From: Chromatiales bacterium
GTDB taxonomy: Bacteria; Pseudomonadota; Gammaproteobacteria; Steroidobacterales; GCA-2729495
Direction of reading: 5' to 3'
Assembly (NCBI GenBank): GCA_016789885.1
Contig: JAEUPZ010000034.1
Span: forward strand, 1-64,000
DNA: 64,000 nt
Made by a program: the position numbers and the translations under genes. The notes under the pieces are model-generated. The model had not been told where the DNA came from. It was given only the letters and a program-made list of their open reading frames with translations, and did no database searches. Shown here in pieces: positions 19,894-29,576 of this stretch. Positions within the stretch are counted from its first letter, which is position 1; each line of letters begins with the position of its first letter.

Positions 19894-22800
19894 TCAGCCC
19901 TCGGCGACGGGTCGTGCCGCCACGGGCTCGTCGCGCTTGAGCCGGTCGATGAGCCGGCTGACGTACTCGGGCGACTTCGTGCTGCGGGCGAGCAGCACGT
20001 ACATGGCCGGGATCAGGTACAGGGTCAGGAAGACCGAGATCGTCACGCCGAAGAACACCGTCGCGCCCAGCGTGCGACGCGACTCGGCGCCGGCACCCAT
20101 GGCGAGGATGAGCGGCACGGCGCCGAAGGCGGTACACAGGCTCGTCATGACGACCGGGCGCAGGCGGATGGCGGCCGCCGACACGATCGCCTCGACGAAC
20201 TCGACACCACGATCCCGCAGCTGGTTGGCGAACTCGACGATCAGGATGCCGTTCTTGGCGGCCAGGCCGATCAGGATGATGGCGCCGATCTGGCTGTAGA
20301 CGTTGATGGACGAGTCGAAGAGCCAGAGCCCGACGAGGCCGCCGGTCAGTGCCATCGGCACCGTCAGCAGGATGATGAGCGGGTGGCGGAAGCTCTCGAA
20401 CTGCGCCGCAAGCACCAGGAACACGACGATGAGCGCCAGGCCAAAGGTCAGGTAGATCGCCGCCCCGGCCTCCTTGAGCTCCCGGGCTTCGCCGTCGAAG
20501 GACATCTGCACCTCCGGCGGCAGCTCCCGGGCGGCCAGGTCCTCCATGTAGGCAACGGCTTCGCCCAGCGAGTACCCCGGTGCCAGGTTCGCGGCCAGCG
20601 TGACAGAGCGCAGCTGGTTGAAGCGCTTCAGCTCCTTCGGGCCCGCCACCTCCTCGAGGGTGACGAGGTTCGCCAGGGGCACCAGCTGGCCGGACCGGTC
20701 GGAGCGCACGTAGATGTTGGACAGGTCCGACGGGGTGGCCCGGTCGCGGGCGACGCCCTGCAGGACGACGTTGTACTCCTCGCCGCGCTCGATGAACGTC
20801 GTCACCACCCGCGAGCCCAGGATGGTTTCGAGCGTGCGGCCGATGGCCTGCAGCGAGACGCCCTGGTCGTTGGCGCGGTTGCGGTCGATGTTGAGCTTGA
20901 TCTTCGGCTTGGTCGGGAAGAAGTCGGAGCGCATGCCGATGATGCGCGGGTTCTCGGCGGCCACCTTGGCCATGAGCAGGTCCTGCGCCCGGGCCAGCTC
21001 CTCGTAGGTCGGTGCGCCGAGGACCACGGCCAGCCCGGAGCCTGCCGCGCGCACGGCGAGGCTCGGCGGCAGGAAGACCATGTTCATCGAGCCCGGGAAC
21101 TGGGACACCTTCGTGCGGATCTCGGCGGCCATCGTCTCGGACGACCGGTCGCGGAGCGACCGGGACTCCAGGGGCATGTACATGAAGGCCGAGTTGACGT
21201 CGCCGCCCATGCCCCACATGCCGGTCCGCGACACCACGCGGCGCATCTCGCCGGACTCGACGTAGGGCATCAGCTCGGACTCGACCAGCTGGACCTGGCG
21301 ATCCATGTAGCCGGGCGTCGCACCCTCCGGGCCGCGCATGGTCATGACGATCATGTTGCGGTCCTCGGGCGGGGCGTACTCGCTCGGCAGCAGCCGGAAG
21401 ATCACGGCGCCGAGGACGGCCACGGCGGCGAGTGCGACCACTGCCACGGAGGGGCGGCGGATGAAGCGCTCGAGGGACCGCCGGTAGCCGTCGGTGACCC
21501 GCTTGAAGAAGCCGTCCAGGGCCGTCGCCAGGCGGCCACGACGGATTCCCTGCGAAAACAGCTTGGACGCCAGCATCGGCACGAGCGTCAGCGCCACGAG
21601 TCCCGAGAATGCGATCGCCGCCGCCAGCGAGATGCCGAACTCGCCGAAGAGGCGCCCGAGGGCTCCGGGCATGAACGAGATGGGTATGAACACCGCCACC
21701 AGCACGATGGTCGTCGCGACCACGGCAAACCCGATCTCGCGGCTGCCGTCGATGGAGGCCAGCAGCGGCGGCTTGCCGAGCTCCATCTGCCGCACGATGT
21801 TCTCCAGCACGACGATGGCGTCGTCGACGACGAGGCCGATGGCCAGCACCAGCCCCAGCAGGGTCAGCGTATTGATCGTGTAGCCCAGTGCTGCCATGAC
21901 GATGAACGCCGCGATGACCGCCACCGGGATCGTCACGGCCGGGATCAGCGTCGCCCGCAGCGAGCCGACGAACGCAAAGATCACCACCAGCACGAGCAGC
22001 AGGGCCTCGGCCAGCACCTTCACCACCTCGATCATCGACTCCTCGATGAACTTCGAGAAGTCGATGCTCACCGACACGCTGATGTCGGGTGGCAGCGTCG
22101 GTTGCAGTCGCTCGACCTCTTGCTCGACCCGGCGGTTGACGTCGAGGATGTTGGCCTTGGACTGCGGCACGATGCCGAGGCTGACGCCGGAGACCCGGTT
22201 CGATCGCGAGAAGAACCGCGAGTCCTCGGGCTCGACGCGCACCTCGGCGACCTCGCCGAGCCGCACCTGGTACTCGCCGCCGCGGCCGATGGTCAGTGAC
22301 TCGAAGTCGGCCGGTGTGCGCAGGCCCGTGTCGGTGCGCAGGCTGAACTCACGCTGCCGCGACTCGATGCGGCCGGCCGGCAACTCGACGTTTTCGCGGC
22401 GGAGGGTGTCCTCGATGTCCTGCACGGTGAGGCCGCGGGCCGCCAGCGCGTCGCGGTCGATCCAGATGCGCATGGCGGGCTTCTGGGCGCCGGCGATGCG
22501 GATCTGCGCCACGCCGTCGACGACGCTCAGGCGGTCGACGAGGTTGCGCTCGGCGTAGTCCGTCAGGTCCATCAGCGACTTGGTGCGGCTCTCGACGCCG
22601 ACGTACAGGGTCGCGTCCATGCCCTGGTCCTGCTTGGTGACCTCGGGCGGGCTGGCCTCTTCGGGGAGCTTCTTGAGGGCGCGGGCGACTCGGTCGCGCA
22701 CGTCGTTGGCGGCGCTGTCGGTATCCCGGTCCAGGTCGAACTCGATGGTGATGTTCGAGCGCTCGTCGAGGGACGACGACGTGAGCTTGGTGACGCCGGC

Positions 22801-23022
22801 GATGCCGGCCACCTCGTCCTCGATGATCTTGGTGACGCGGCGCTCGACCACCTCGGCCGAGGCGCCCCGGTACTGGGTACTGATGGAGACGACCGCCGGG
22901 TCGACCGCCGGGAACTCGCGGACGGCGAGCCGGCTCGCGGCGAGCACGCCGACGATGACGAGGATCAGGCTGAGAACCCCGGCGAAGACCGGGCGACGGA
23001 CGGAGACCTCGGAGAGCTGCAT
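19894..23022 (-). CDS. HAE1-type RND efflux permease
   Basis: The 1042-residue inner-membrane protein is an AcrB/MdtF-like proton antiporter. It has the N-terminal helix (RPVFAGVLSLILVIVGVLAA), two large periplasmic loops, and the fourth-helix proton-relay motif GLVLAIGLVVDDAIVVLENI with the two adjacent Asp. The late helix block has NGILIVEFANQLRDRG. A GAGGAG lies about 9 nt upstream of the ATG. Its partner adaptor gene ends 15 nt before it on the same strand. No outer-membrane factor is encoded here, so it probably uses one from elsewhere. Export of hydrophobic or amphiphilic drugs or lipids is the family expectation. Confidence 0.93.
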   Translation of the reverse strand: MQLSEVSVRRPVFAGVLSLILVIVGVLAASRLAVREFPAVDPAVVSISTQYRGASAEVVERRVTKIIEDEVAGIAGVTKLTSSSLDERSNITIEFDLDRDTDSAANDVRDRVARALKKLPEEASPPEVTKQDQGMDATLYVGVESRTKSLMDLTDYAERNLVDRLSVVDGVAQIRIAGAQKPAMRIWIDRDALAARGLTVQDIEDTLRRENVELPAGRIESRQREFSLRTDTGLRTPADFESLTIGRGGEYQVRLGEVAEVRVEPEDSRFFSRSNRVSGVSLGIVPQSKANILDVNRRVEQEVERLQPTLPPDISVSVSIDFSKFIEESMIEVVKVLAEALLLVLVVIFAFVGSLRATLIPAVTIPVAVIAAFIVMAALGYTINTLTLLGLVLAIGLVVDDAIVVLENIVRQMELGKPPLLASIDGSREIGFAVVATTIVLVAVFIPISFMPGALGRLFGEFGISLAAAIAFSGLVALTLVPMLASKLFSQGIRRGRLATALDGFFKRVTDGYRRSLERFIRRPSVAVVALAAVAVLGAVIFRLLPSEYAPPEDRNMIVMTMRGPEGATPGYMDRQVQLVESELMPYVESGEMRRVVSRTGMWGMGGDVNSAFMYMPLESRSLRDRSSETMAAEIRTKVSQFPGSMNMVFLPPSLAVRAAGSGLAVVLGAPTYEELARAQDLLMAKVAAENPRIIGMRSDFFPTKPKIKLNIDRNRANDQGVSLQAIGRTLETILGSRVVTTFIERGEEYNVVLQGVARDRATPSDLSNIYVRSDRSGQLVPLANLVTLEEVAGPKELKRFNQLRSVTLAANLAPGYSLGEAVAYMEDLAARELPPEVQMSFDGEARELKEAGAAIYLTFGLALIVVFLVLAAQFESFRHPLIILLTVPMALTGGLVGLWLFDSSINVYSQIGAIILIGLAAKNGILIVEFANQLRDRGVEFVEAIVSAAAIRLRPVVMTSLCTAFGAVPLILAMGAGAESRRTLGATVFFGVTISVFLTLYLIPAMYVLLARSTKSPEYVSRLIDRLKRDEPVAARPVAEG

Positions 23023-23037
23023 GACGCCTGCTCCTCG

Positions 23038-24126
23038 CTAGCTGTTGGGTGCCACCTGCACCGGGGCGCCGTCGCGCAGGCGCTGCGTGCCCTCGACGAC
23101 GATGAGGTCACCGGCGGCGAGCCCGGAGCGCACCTCGGCGTAGCCGGGCGCGCGGCCGCCGAGGGCCACTTCCTGCTCGATGGCCTTGCCATCCTCGACC
23201 ACGAAGACGAACTGGCGGCCCTCGCGGGGAACGAGCGCCTCCTCGGGGATCAACAACACGTTCTCGCGCCGCTTCTCGAGGCCGATGCTCAGGAACATGC
23301 CCGGCATCAGGGCGTTGTCGGGATTGGGAAGGCTCGCCACGACGGTGGCCGAGCGCGTCACCGGGTCGACCCGCGAGTCTATGGAGGCGACCTTCCCGGT
23401 GAAGCGGCGATCGGGGAACGCGGCCGTCGTGCCCGTCACCGTCATGCCCTTGCTGATCTCGCTGAGGAAGGTCTCCGGCACGCCGAACTCGAGCTTGATC
23501 GTCGCGGTGTCGTCGAGGGTCGTGATCTGCGTGTCGGGCCCGACGAGGTCGCCGAGGCTGACCTTGCGCAGTCCCACGGTCCCGGCGAAGGGCGCCCGCA
23601 CGACCAGCGTGTCGAGCCGCGCCTCGGCGCCGCGCACCTGGGCGCGGGCCACCATCAGGTTGGCCTCGAGCTGGTCGAGGTCCGCCGCCGAAACCGCCTT
23701 GGTGGCGGCCAGGGACTTGCTGCGGTTGTACTGGCTTTCGGCCTGTTTGAGCTGGGCCCGGGCCAGGTCCAGGTTGGCGAGTTCCTGGCGGGTGTCGAGC
23801 TCGACCAGCACCTGGCCGGGCTCCACCCGCTGCCCCTCGCGGAAGTTGATCCGCGTGATGACGCTGCTGGAGCGCGCCGTGACCTTGATGGACTCGTTCG
23901 CGCGGGCGGTACCGAGTGCCGTGAAGCGGTCGGTGAACTCCTGGGCTGCCACCCGCGTGGCGATGACGGCCACCGGCTGGCTGCCGGGACCGCCACCCCG
24001 CGGCGGGCCACCGGCGGCCGGTGCCCCCGGCGGGCCAGCGGCCGGCCCGCCGCAGGCCGTGACGAGGGTCACGGCGAGGCTGGCCGACACCGCCGCAATG
24101 CGTGCCCGCGTGCGGGACAGATCCAT
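23038..24126 (-). CDS. RND efflux periplasmic adaptor (membrane fusion lipoprotein)
   Basis: The 362-residue product has a lipoprotein signal ending LVTAC (Cys25) and a Gly/Pro-rich linker. The MFP architecture follows: first lipoyl half [20 protein letters not shown], an alpha-hairpin with QLKQAESQYNRSKSLAATKA, second lipoyl half LDTLVVRAPFAGTVGLRKVS, then the beta-barrel and proximal domains. The start at 24126 is chosen because GAGGA is 7 nt upstream and the signal peptide begins there; a longer open frame to 24300 has no homology. It feeds the permease 15 nt downstream. Confidence 0.93.
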   Translation of the reverse strand: MDLSRTRARIAAVSASLAVTLVTACGGPAAGPPGAPAAGGPPRGGGPGSQPVAVIATRVAAQEFTDRFTALGTARANESIKVTARSSSVITRINFREGQRVEPGQVLVELDTRQELANLDLARAQLKQAESQYNRSKSLAATKAVSAADLDQLEANLMVARAQVRGAEARLDTLVVRAPFAGTVGLRKVSLGDLVGPDTQITTLDDTATIKLEFGVPETFLSEISKGMTVTGTTAAFPDRRFTGKVASIDSRVDPVTRSATVVASLPNPDNALMPGMFLSIGLEKRRENVLLIPEEALVPREGRQFVFVVEDGKAIEQEVALGGRAPGYAEVRSGLAAGDLIVVEGTQRLRDGAPVQVAPNS

Positions 24127-24260
24127 GATTTTCCTCAAGATATTCCGTCGCGCGGCGACCGGGCGTGCCGTGACGGCAGACTCTAGCAGAAGGCCTGCCG
24201 GCAGATGTTTCGCGCTTGTAACAGGGACCCGGCTCGGGGCTCCGGGTTCCCCCGGGATCG

Positions 24261-25583
24261 TCAGGCCACCTGCGCGGCACCCCGGGTCAGGTTGTCGCAC
24301 CCGTCATCAGTGACGAGCACGTCGTCCTCGATGCGGATACCGCCGTAGCCCCGCAGCGCTTCGATGCGGGGCCAGTCGACTGCCCGGCGGTGGGGGCCGG
24401 ACCGCAGCCGGGCCAGCAGGCTGTCGATGAAGTAGATGCCGGGCTCCACCGTGACGACCTGGCCCGGCTCCAGCGTGCGCGTCAGCCGCAGGCGCGGGAA
24501 GCGGTCAGGCCTCGGCAGCTCGCCGCCGCCCGGGCCCGCGAGGCCGCCGCCGACGTCGTGGACCTGCAGGCCCAGCAGGTGGCCCAGCCCGTGCGGCAGG
24601 AAGTGGTCCGTCACGCATGCGTCGACCATCTCGCCGGGCGCCATGCGCACGAGCCCCCAGCGTGCCAGCAGCCCCGCCACTTCGTGGTGGGCGGCCAGCT
24701 GCAGCCCGGCGAACGGGACGCCCGGCGCGATGCGCCGGCAGAGCCGCTGCTGGGCCCGCTCCAGGTCCTCGATCATCGTCGAGAATTCGCCGGGCCGTGC
24801 CGCGTGGGTGCGCGTGATGTCCGACGCGTAGCCGGCGAAGCTGCAGCCGGCGTCCACCAGCAGGCTGCGGCGGCGGCTCCCGGTGAGCCGCTCGCGGCGG
24901 CGGTGCTGGTAGTGCAGCGTGGCGCCGTTCTCGTTGGCGGCGATGATGGCGGGGTAGGGCAGCTCCGCGTCGGTCTGGCCGCAGGCCGCGAGGAACAGCA
25001 GCCCCAGCTCGAATTCGCTCAGGCCCTGGGCGAATCCTTCCGCCACGGCCTCGTGGGCGACGATGCCGAGCACGTTGGCGCGGCGGATGTTGTCCACCTC
25101 CCACGGGGTCTTGATGGCCCGGTCGTAGTCGAGGCGCGTCACGAGCGGCACGGGATTGACGACGCCCGGCAGGTCCAGCCCGGCCCACTGGGCGGGGTCG
25201 CCGAGCACCGCGGTGTGGCGCAGGCCCGTGAGTGCGAGCGCGGCCTTCACGGCCAGCCGGCGCTCGCTGACGAGGTGCACGTCGAGCAGCTGCAGCCACT
25301 CGCCCTCTGGCACCGGGGCCGCCTGGTGCCAGTAGTCGTCGGGCAGGTGGACGCACAGCACGGGCTTGCGTCCCGGGCGGTAGGCCAGCAGCGAGCCCGG
25401 GTGTGCCAGCAGCGGTGCCCACTGCACGAAGCGCGGCTCGGCCCTGTAGGGATGCTCCTGGTCGTCGCCAAAGATCCCGGCAGGCATGCCTGCGCCGATG
25501 ACCACGGCATCGAAGTCCGTGGCCGCCAGCGCGGCGTCGTAGCGGCGGAGCAGGGTGCGCAGGTGGGCAGCGTAGGGCGTCAT
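24261..25583 (-). CDS. pepQ: Xaa-Pro dipeptidase
   Basis: PepQ is a cytoplasmic M24 metallopeptidase that splits Xaa-Pro dipeptides and, in E. coli, some organophosphate triesters. The 440-residue product resembles E. coli PepQ along its length. The metal ligands are Asp244 (LLVDAG), Asp255 (ASDITR), His335 in PHGLGHLLGLQVHD, Glu380 (VEPGIYF) and Glu419 (IRIEDDV). A GTG directly before the ATG at 25583 could add one residue. It is divergent from trpS. Confidence 0.92.
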   Translation of the reverse strand: MTPYAAHLRTLLRRYDAALAATDFDAVVIGAGMPAGIFGDDQEHPYRAEPRFVQWAPLLAHPGSLLAYRPGRKPVLCVHLPDDYWHQAAPVPEGEWLQLLDVHLVSERRLAVKAALALTGLRHTAVLGDPAQWAGLDLPGVVNPVPLVTRLDYDRAIKTPWEVDNIRRANVLGIVAHEAVAEGFAQGLSEFELGLLFLAACGQTDAELPYPAIIAANENGATLHYQHRRRERLTGSRRRSLLVDAGCSFAGYASDITRTHAARPGEFSTMIEDLERAQQRLCRRIAPGVPFAGLQLAAHHEVAGLLARWGLVRMAPGEMVDACVTDHFLPHGLGHLLGLQVHDVGGGLAGPGGGELPRPDRFPRLRLTRTLEPGQVVTVEPGIYFIDSLLARLRSGPHRRAVDWPRIEALRGYGGIRIEDDVLVTDDGCDNLTRGAAQVA

Positions 25584-25658
25584 CACGGTGGCGGTTCCAT
25601 CCCTTACCCCGGGGCGGGGCCTGCGGCATGATAGCGCTGCGCATCACCTGCGCCCTGA

Positions 25659-26681
25659 ATGATCACCTCCATGCAGACCCATCTCACCGGCATCACGACG
25701 ACGGGCACGCCCCACCTCGGCAACTACGTGGGCGCGATCCGCCCGGCGATTGCCGCGAGCCACCGCCCCGATGTCCGCTCGTACTATTTCCTCGCCGATT
25801 ACCACGCGCTGGTGAAGAACCAGGATCCGGACGCCGTACGCCAGTCGAGCCTCGAGGTGGCGGCCACGTGGCTCGCACTCGGCCTCGACACGGGCCGATC
25901 GATCTTCTACCGGCAATCGGACATCCCCGAGATCCCGGAGCTCACCTGGATCCTGACCACGGTCACGGCCAAGGGGCTGATGAACCGCAGCCACGCCTAC
26001 AAGGCCGCCGTGCAGGCCAATGAGGAGGCGGGCGACGCCGACCCCGACAAGGGTGTGACCATGGGGCTCTTCAGCTACCCGATCCTGATGGCGGCCGACA
26101 TCCTCATGTTCAAGGCCCACCGCGTGCCCGTCGGCCGTGACCAGAAGCAGCATGTCGAGATGGCGCGGGACATCGCCCAGCGCTTCAACTTCCTCTACGG
26201 CGAGCAGTTCGTGCTGCCCGAGGCCGACATCGGCGCCAACACCGCCGTGCTGACGGGGCTCGATGGCCGCAAGATGAGCAAGAGCTACGGCAACACGATC
26301 CCGCTCTTCGTGCCGGCGGCGCAGCTGCGCAAGCTCATCATGCGCATCAAGACCAATTCGCTGGAGCCCGGCGTGCCCAAGGAGACCGAGGGCTCGACAC
26401 TCTTCGAGATCTACCAGGCCTTCGCGACGCCCGAGGAGACCGAGGCCATGCGCCGCCGCTACGCCGAGGGCATCGGCTGGGGCGACCTCAAGAAGCTGCT
26501 GTTCGAGTACCTCGACGCGCACCTCGCGGGTCCCCGGGCCGAGTACGAGCGGCTCATGGCCGACCCGGGCCACGTCGAGGCGGTGCTGAAGCAGGGTGCC
26601 CTCCGGGCCCGCGAGACAGCGACGCCGTTCCTCGCGGACATCCGGCGCGCGGTGGGGATCCGGCCGCTGGCTGCGCCCTGA
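25659..26681 (+). CDS. trpS: Tryptophanyl-tRNA synthetase
   Basis: TrpS charges tRNA-Trp. The 340-residue class I synthetase has the HIGH-type motif [10 protein letters not shown] at residues 14-23 and an intact KMSKS at 205-209, plus the family's [17 protein letters not shown] segment. The ATG at 25659 and the one at 25671 are both possible; the second would begin [12 protein letters not shown] and fits other TrpS N-termini. The DNA between them (GATCACCTCC) equals part of the 16S 3' end and cannot serve as a ribosome-binding site. Confidence 0.95.
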   Translation: MITSMQTHLTGITTTGTPHLGNYVGAIRPAIAASHRPDVRSYYFLADYHALVKNQDPDAVRQSSLEVAATWLALGLDTGRSIFYRQSDIPEIPELTWILTTVTAKGLMNRSHAYKAAVQANEEAGDADPDKGVTMGLFSYPILMAADILMFKAHRVPVGRDQKQHVEMARDIAQRFNFLYGEQFVLPEADIGANTAVLTGLDGRKMSKSYGNTIPLFVPAAQLRKLIMRIKTNSLEPGVPKETEGSTLFEIYQAFATPEETEAMRRRYAEGIGWGDLKKLLFEYLDAHLAGPRAEYERLMADPGHVEAVLKQGALRARETATPFLADIRRAVGIRPLAAP

Positions 26682-26765
26682 AGGCCAGCCGCAGGGCCGG
26701 CGTACGACGCCCCGTGCGGGCGGGTGCCCCTCTTCCGGATCCTCCGGCGTCCCAGCCGCGATCGT

Positions 26766-27524
26766 CTAGACCCGGCCTCCGAAGCCCAGGCGGTAAACCC
26801 CGAGGCAGGTGAACCACGCGATGGCGAGGCTCCACAGGTCGTGGGACAGGAAGTGGGCGCCGCGGGCCTCCTGGCCGAACGCGAACAGCGCACCGACGCC
26901 GAGAGCCGCGGCGAGTACGCTGCGCGCGGCGCGCGGCCGCCGGTCCCGCAGCGCGAAGTAGAGGGCCAGGAGGGTGAAGCCCGACGCCGAGTGCCCGCCT
27001 GGAAAGCAGCGGGCCCTGGGTAGCCCGTCGGGCCTGTCCGCGAAGAGGTGAACGTAGGGGCGGCTGCCGCCGTAGCCGGTGATCGACCAGGGGCAGTCGA
27101 CGTTCGTGGTGTTCTTGGCAACGCCGATCACTGTCACGATGGAGAGTGTCGCAGCGACGACGTAGGCCAGCGGGCGCCGCCAGGCCGCCAGTGTCCCTGA
27201 CCACCGGGACAGGAGCCACAGCAGCAGCGCAGCGGCCCCCGCGATCCGGATGGCCGTGCCACCCCCGGCGTGGATCAGCTCGCGGGCCCACCATTCGCCC
27301 GGCCCTGCGCCGATGAAGCGGCCGGCCACGGCGTCGAAGGCCCAGGCGCCTGCGACGATGCGGTCCGCGTCCGTCAGCGCAAGCGGCACGGCGAGTGCTG
27401 CGAACGCCAGCGCTGGCAGTGCGAGGTGGGTTATCCAGAACGCGGCGCTGGCCCGTGTACGCCCCCGGGCGTCACTGGTAGCGGTGCGTGCGGAAGAGGT
27501 CGAAGCCAGTCTGGTAGTAGGCAA
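26766..27524 (-). CDS. PAP2-family membrane phosphatase
   Basis: This is a multi-span membrane phosphatase of the type acting on undecaprenyl or lipid A phosphates. The three PAP2 motifs are present: SRPYVHLFADRP, CFPGGHSASG (with PGGH in place of PSGH) and RGAHFLSHD carrying the His and Asp of R-x5-H-x3-D. It also has TTNVDCPWSITGYGG, common in this subgroup. The start is uncertain. The first helix (FWITHLALPALAFAALAVP) lies before any in-frame ATG or GTG, so TTG at 27524, with GGAG 10 nt upstream, is taken, giving 252 residues. That start overlaps the upstream gene by 53 nt. A GTG at 27389 would cut the first helix. Confidence 0.82.
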   Translation of the reverse strand: MPTTRLASTSSARTATSDARGRTRASAAFWITHLALPALAFAALAVPLALTDADRIVAGAWAFDAVAGRFIGAGPGEWWARELIHAGGGTAIRIAGAAALLLWLLSRWSGTLAAWRRPLAYVVAATLSIVTVIGVAKNTTNVDCPWSITGYGGSRPYVHLFADRPDGLPRARCFPGGHSASGFTLLALYFALRDRRPRAARSVLAAALGVGALFAFGQEARGAHFLSHDLWSLAIAWFTCLGVYRLGFGGRV

Positions 27525-29409
27525 TGGCCAGCTGCTCCAGCGCCGGATCCGGCGGCAGGGGGGTATACCGGTCCGCGACCTGATCGTAGGCGTAGGTCGA
27601 TGCAACCCGGTCGAGGCCCAGCACCACGAGCTTGCCATCCCGGTACAGCGCCACGTCGTGGTTGTGGCTGAGCAGTACCGCGCGCGGCGCTTCAGGGTGG
27701 GACAGCACGTCCTGTCCGAAGAAGGGGGCGCGGTAGGGCAGTCCCAGCAGTCCCAGGACCGTCGGCGCGACGTCGATCTGCGAGGTGATCGTGTCCACGC
27801 GCCGCGGCGCGAGGTGGGCCGGCGCATAGATGAGCAGGGGAATCCGGTAGCTTTTCATCGGTATGGCGGCCTCGCCGTAGACCCGCGCCCCGTGGTCCGC
27901 CACGACGACGAACACCGTGTCCCGGAACCAGTCGTGCCGTTCCGCGTTGGCCAGGAACTCGCCGAGGGCATAGTCGGCATAGCGCACACCGGCGGCGCGG
28001 CCACCGCCCTCCTCCGGCACTCCCGGGACTCCGGCCGGGAACGTGTAGGGCTTGTGATTCGACGTCGTCATGATGATGGAGAAGAAGGGCTGGCCCGCGG
28101 CGTGCTGGCGGTCGTAGTAGTCGAGGGCGTTGGCGAAGAGATCCTGGTCGCTCATGCCCCAGATGTTGGCGAAGCGCGGCGCCGGCATGTCGGCGCGGTC
28201 GACCGTTTCGAACCCGTTCTCCCCGAAGAAGTAGTTCATGTTGTCGAAGTAGCCGAAGCCGCCGTACAGGAAGCTGGTCCGGTAGCCGTTGTCGCGCATG
28301 ACGCGGCCCCAGGTGGCGATGTCCTCGTTGCCCGGCCGGCGCAGGATCGCGACGCTCGGAATGGGCGGGAACGACGCCGAGATCGCTTCGAGGCCGCGCA
28401 CCGTCCGGGTGCCCGAGGCATAGACATTGCTGAACCAGATCCCCTTGCCGGCATAGCGGTCCAGGTACGGCGTAAGGTCCTGGTCGCCGCCGTAGAGCCG
28501 GCTGAACTCCGCGCCGAAGGACTCGCTGGAGATGACGACGACGTTCAGGCGGCCCAGCCCGTCCGGATTGGCGGCGAACTCGCGCTCCAGCGAGCCACCG
28601 GCGAGGTTCACGAACCGGCCGCCGCCGCGGCCCAGATGGTCTGCCAGCGTCTTCAGGGCCACCTCGTCCGGCAACGTGCGGTAGTGGCGTCGATAGTCCA
28701 GTTCCAGCGTCCGGAAGGCGCGGAAGAAGCTGCTCGGGCCGTTGGCAGCCAGCTCGTTGGCCACCCGGTTATCCGACAGCGCGAGGCTGTCGGTCTGGAA
28801 GGCCAGCGCCACGACGCCCAGGAGCACACCGTAGGCGCCGAGGAACGGCAGGCGGTGGCGCAGCTGCGTCGGCGCCGCCTGCCGGTCGACGAAGTGATGG
28901 CGTGACAGCATGAACACCGCGAGCGCGAGCGCCGACGCGGCCACCAGCGTGCGTACCACCGGGTACTCGGCCCAGATGTCGCCGGCCACCTCGTTGGGGT
29001 AGGCCAGGTAGTCGACGGCCACCAGGTTGAAGCGGGCGTCGAACTCCTCGAAGAAGTAGTACTCGCTGACGGCGAGGTAGACGAGGCCGGCGAGCGTCAG
29101 CACGGCACCGGCCGCCAGGATGGCCCGGTTGGCGGGGCTCCGGTACCAGCGGTCCGGCAGCAGGGCGAGATACACCGCGAACGGTGCCAGCAGGTACAGC
29201 CCTTCCACCAGGTCGTCGACGACCCCCGCCGGCAGGATCCAGGCGAGCTCGCCAATGCTGACGCCGGCCTGGCGGGCGAACTGCGCCCACAGCACCAGCC
29301 GCAGGACCAGGCCCACGGCCATCATGCACAGGGCCAGCGCCGCAAGGGGCCGGCTGCGCGGTGGCCATGCCAGCCTGGGCCCTTCGCGTGACGTCAGGGT
29401 CGCACTCAT
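27472..29409 (-). CDS. LTA synthase-like membrane sulfatase/phosphotransferase
   Basis: The 645-residue product has about five N-terminal helices and a periplasmic alkaline-phosphatase-superfamily domain. VVVISSESFGAEFSRLYGG carries the first metal-ligand Glu, GTRTVRGLEA the nucleophile Thr region, MTTSNHKPYTFP and VVVADHGARVYGE later ligands. In Gram-negatives such proteins transfer phosphoglycerol or related groups, for example to glucans or lipids; the donor and acceptor here are unknown. The ATG at 29409 has GGGTGAG just upstream. An ATG at 29433 lies in a leader that resembles that of eptA at 43437. It is followed by the overlapping PAP2 gene, which suggests joint envelope work. Confidence 0.85.
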   Translation of the reverse strand: MSATLTSREGPRLAWPPRSRPLAALALCMMAVGLVLRLVLWAQFARQAGVSIGELAWILPAGVVDDLVEGLYLLAPFAVYLALLPDRWYRSPANRAILAAGAVLTLAGLVYLAVSEYYFFEEFDARFNLVAVDYLAYPNEVAGDIWAEYPVVRTLVAASALALAVFMLSRHHFVDRQAAPTQLRHRLPFLGAYGVLLGVVALAFQTDSLALSDNRVANELAANGPSSFFRAFRTLELDYRRHYRTLPDEVALKTLADHLGRGGGRFVNLAGGSLEREFAANPDGLGRLNVVVISSESFGAEFSRLYGGDQDLTPYLDRYAGKGIWFSNVYASGTRTVRGLEAISASFPPIPSVAILRRPGNEDIATWGRVMRDNGYRTSFLYGGFGYFDNMNYFFGENGFETVDRADMPAPRFANIWGMSDQDLFANALDYYDRQHAAGQPFFSIIMTTSNHKPYTFPAGVPGVPEEGGGRAAGVRYADYALGEFLANAERHDWFRDTVFVVVADHGARVYGEAAIPMKSYRIPLLIYAPAHLAPRRVDTITSQIDVAPTVLGLLGLPYRAPFFGQDVLSHPEAPRAVLLSHNHDVALYRDGKLVVLGLDRVASTYAYDQVADRYTPLPPDPALEQLAIAYYQTGFDLFRTHRYQ

Positions 29410-29576
29410 CGACTCACCCGGCTGATGGTCCATTGCCGGTTGGACGATACTGGTCGGTTCAATCAACCGGGCCGGCCGTCGCGTGTCAGCCTGCCTTCAG
29501 GCCCTCACGGGCCCGACCCGGTGCCCCCGGCGTGCCCGTCATGCAGTGCGAAGGGCTGTCCGTCAGGCAGTCGCCG

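Noticed and set aside
19843-22299. An 818-codon open frame antisense to the RND permease
   Set aside because: It is rich in His, Arg, Gln and Asp, has no family features and lies opposite a well-supported permease.
25659-25671. GATCACCTCC before the second trpS ATG as a signal
   Set aside because: It is identical to the 16S 3' end, not complementary to it, so it cannot bind the anti-Shine-Dalgarno. It was taken as chance.
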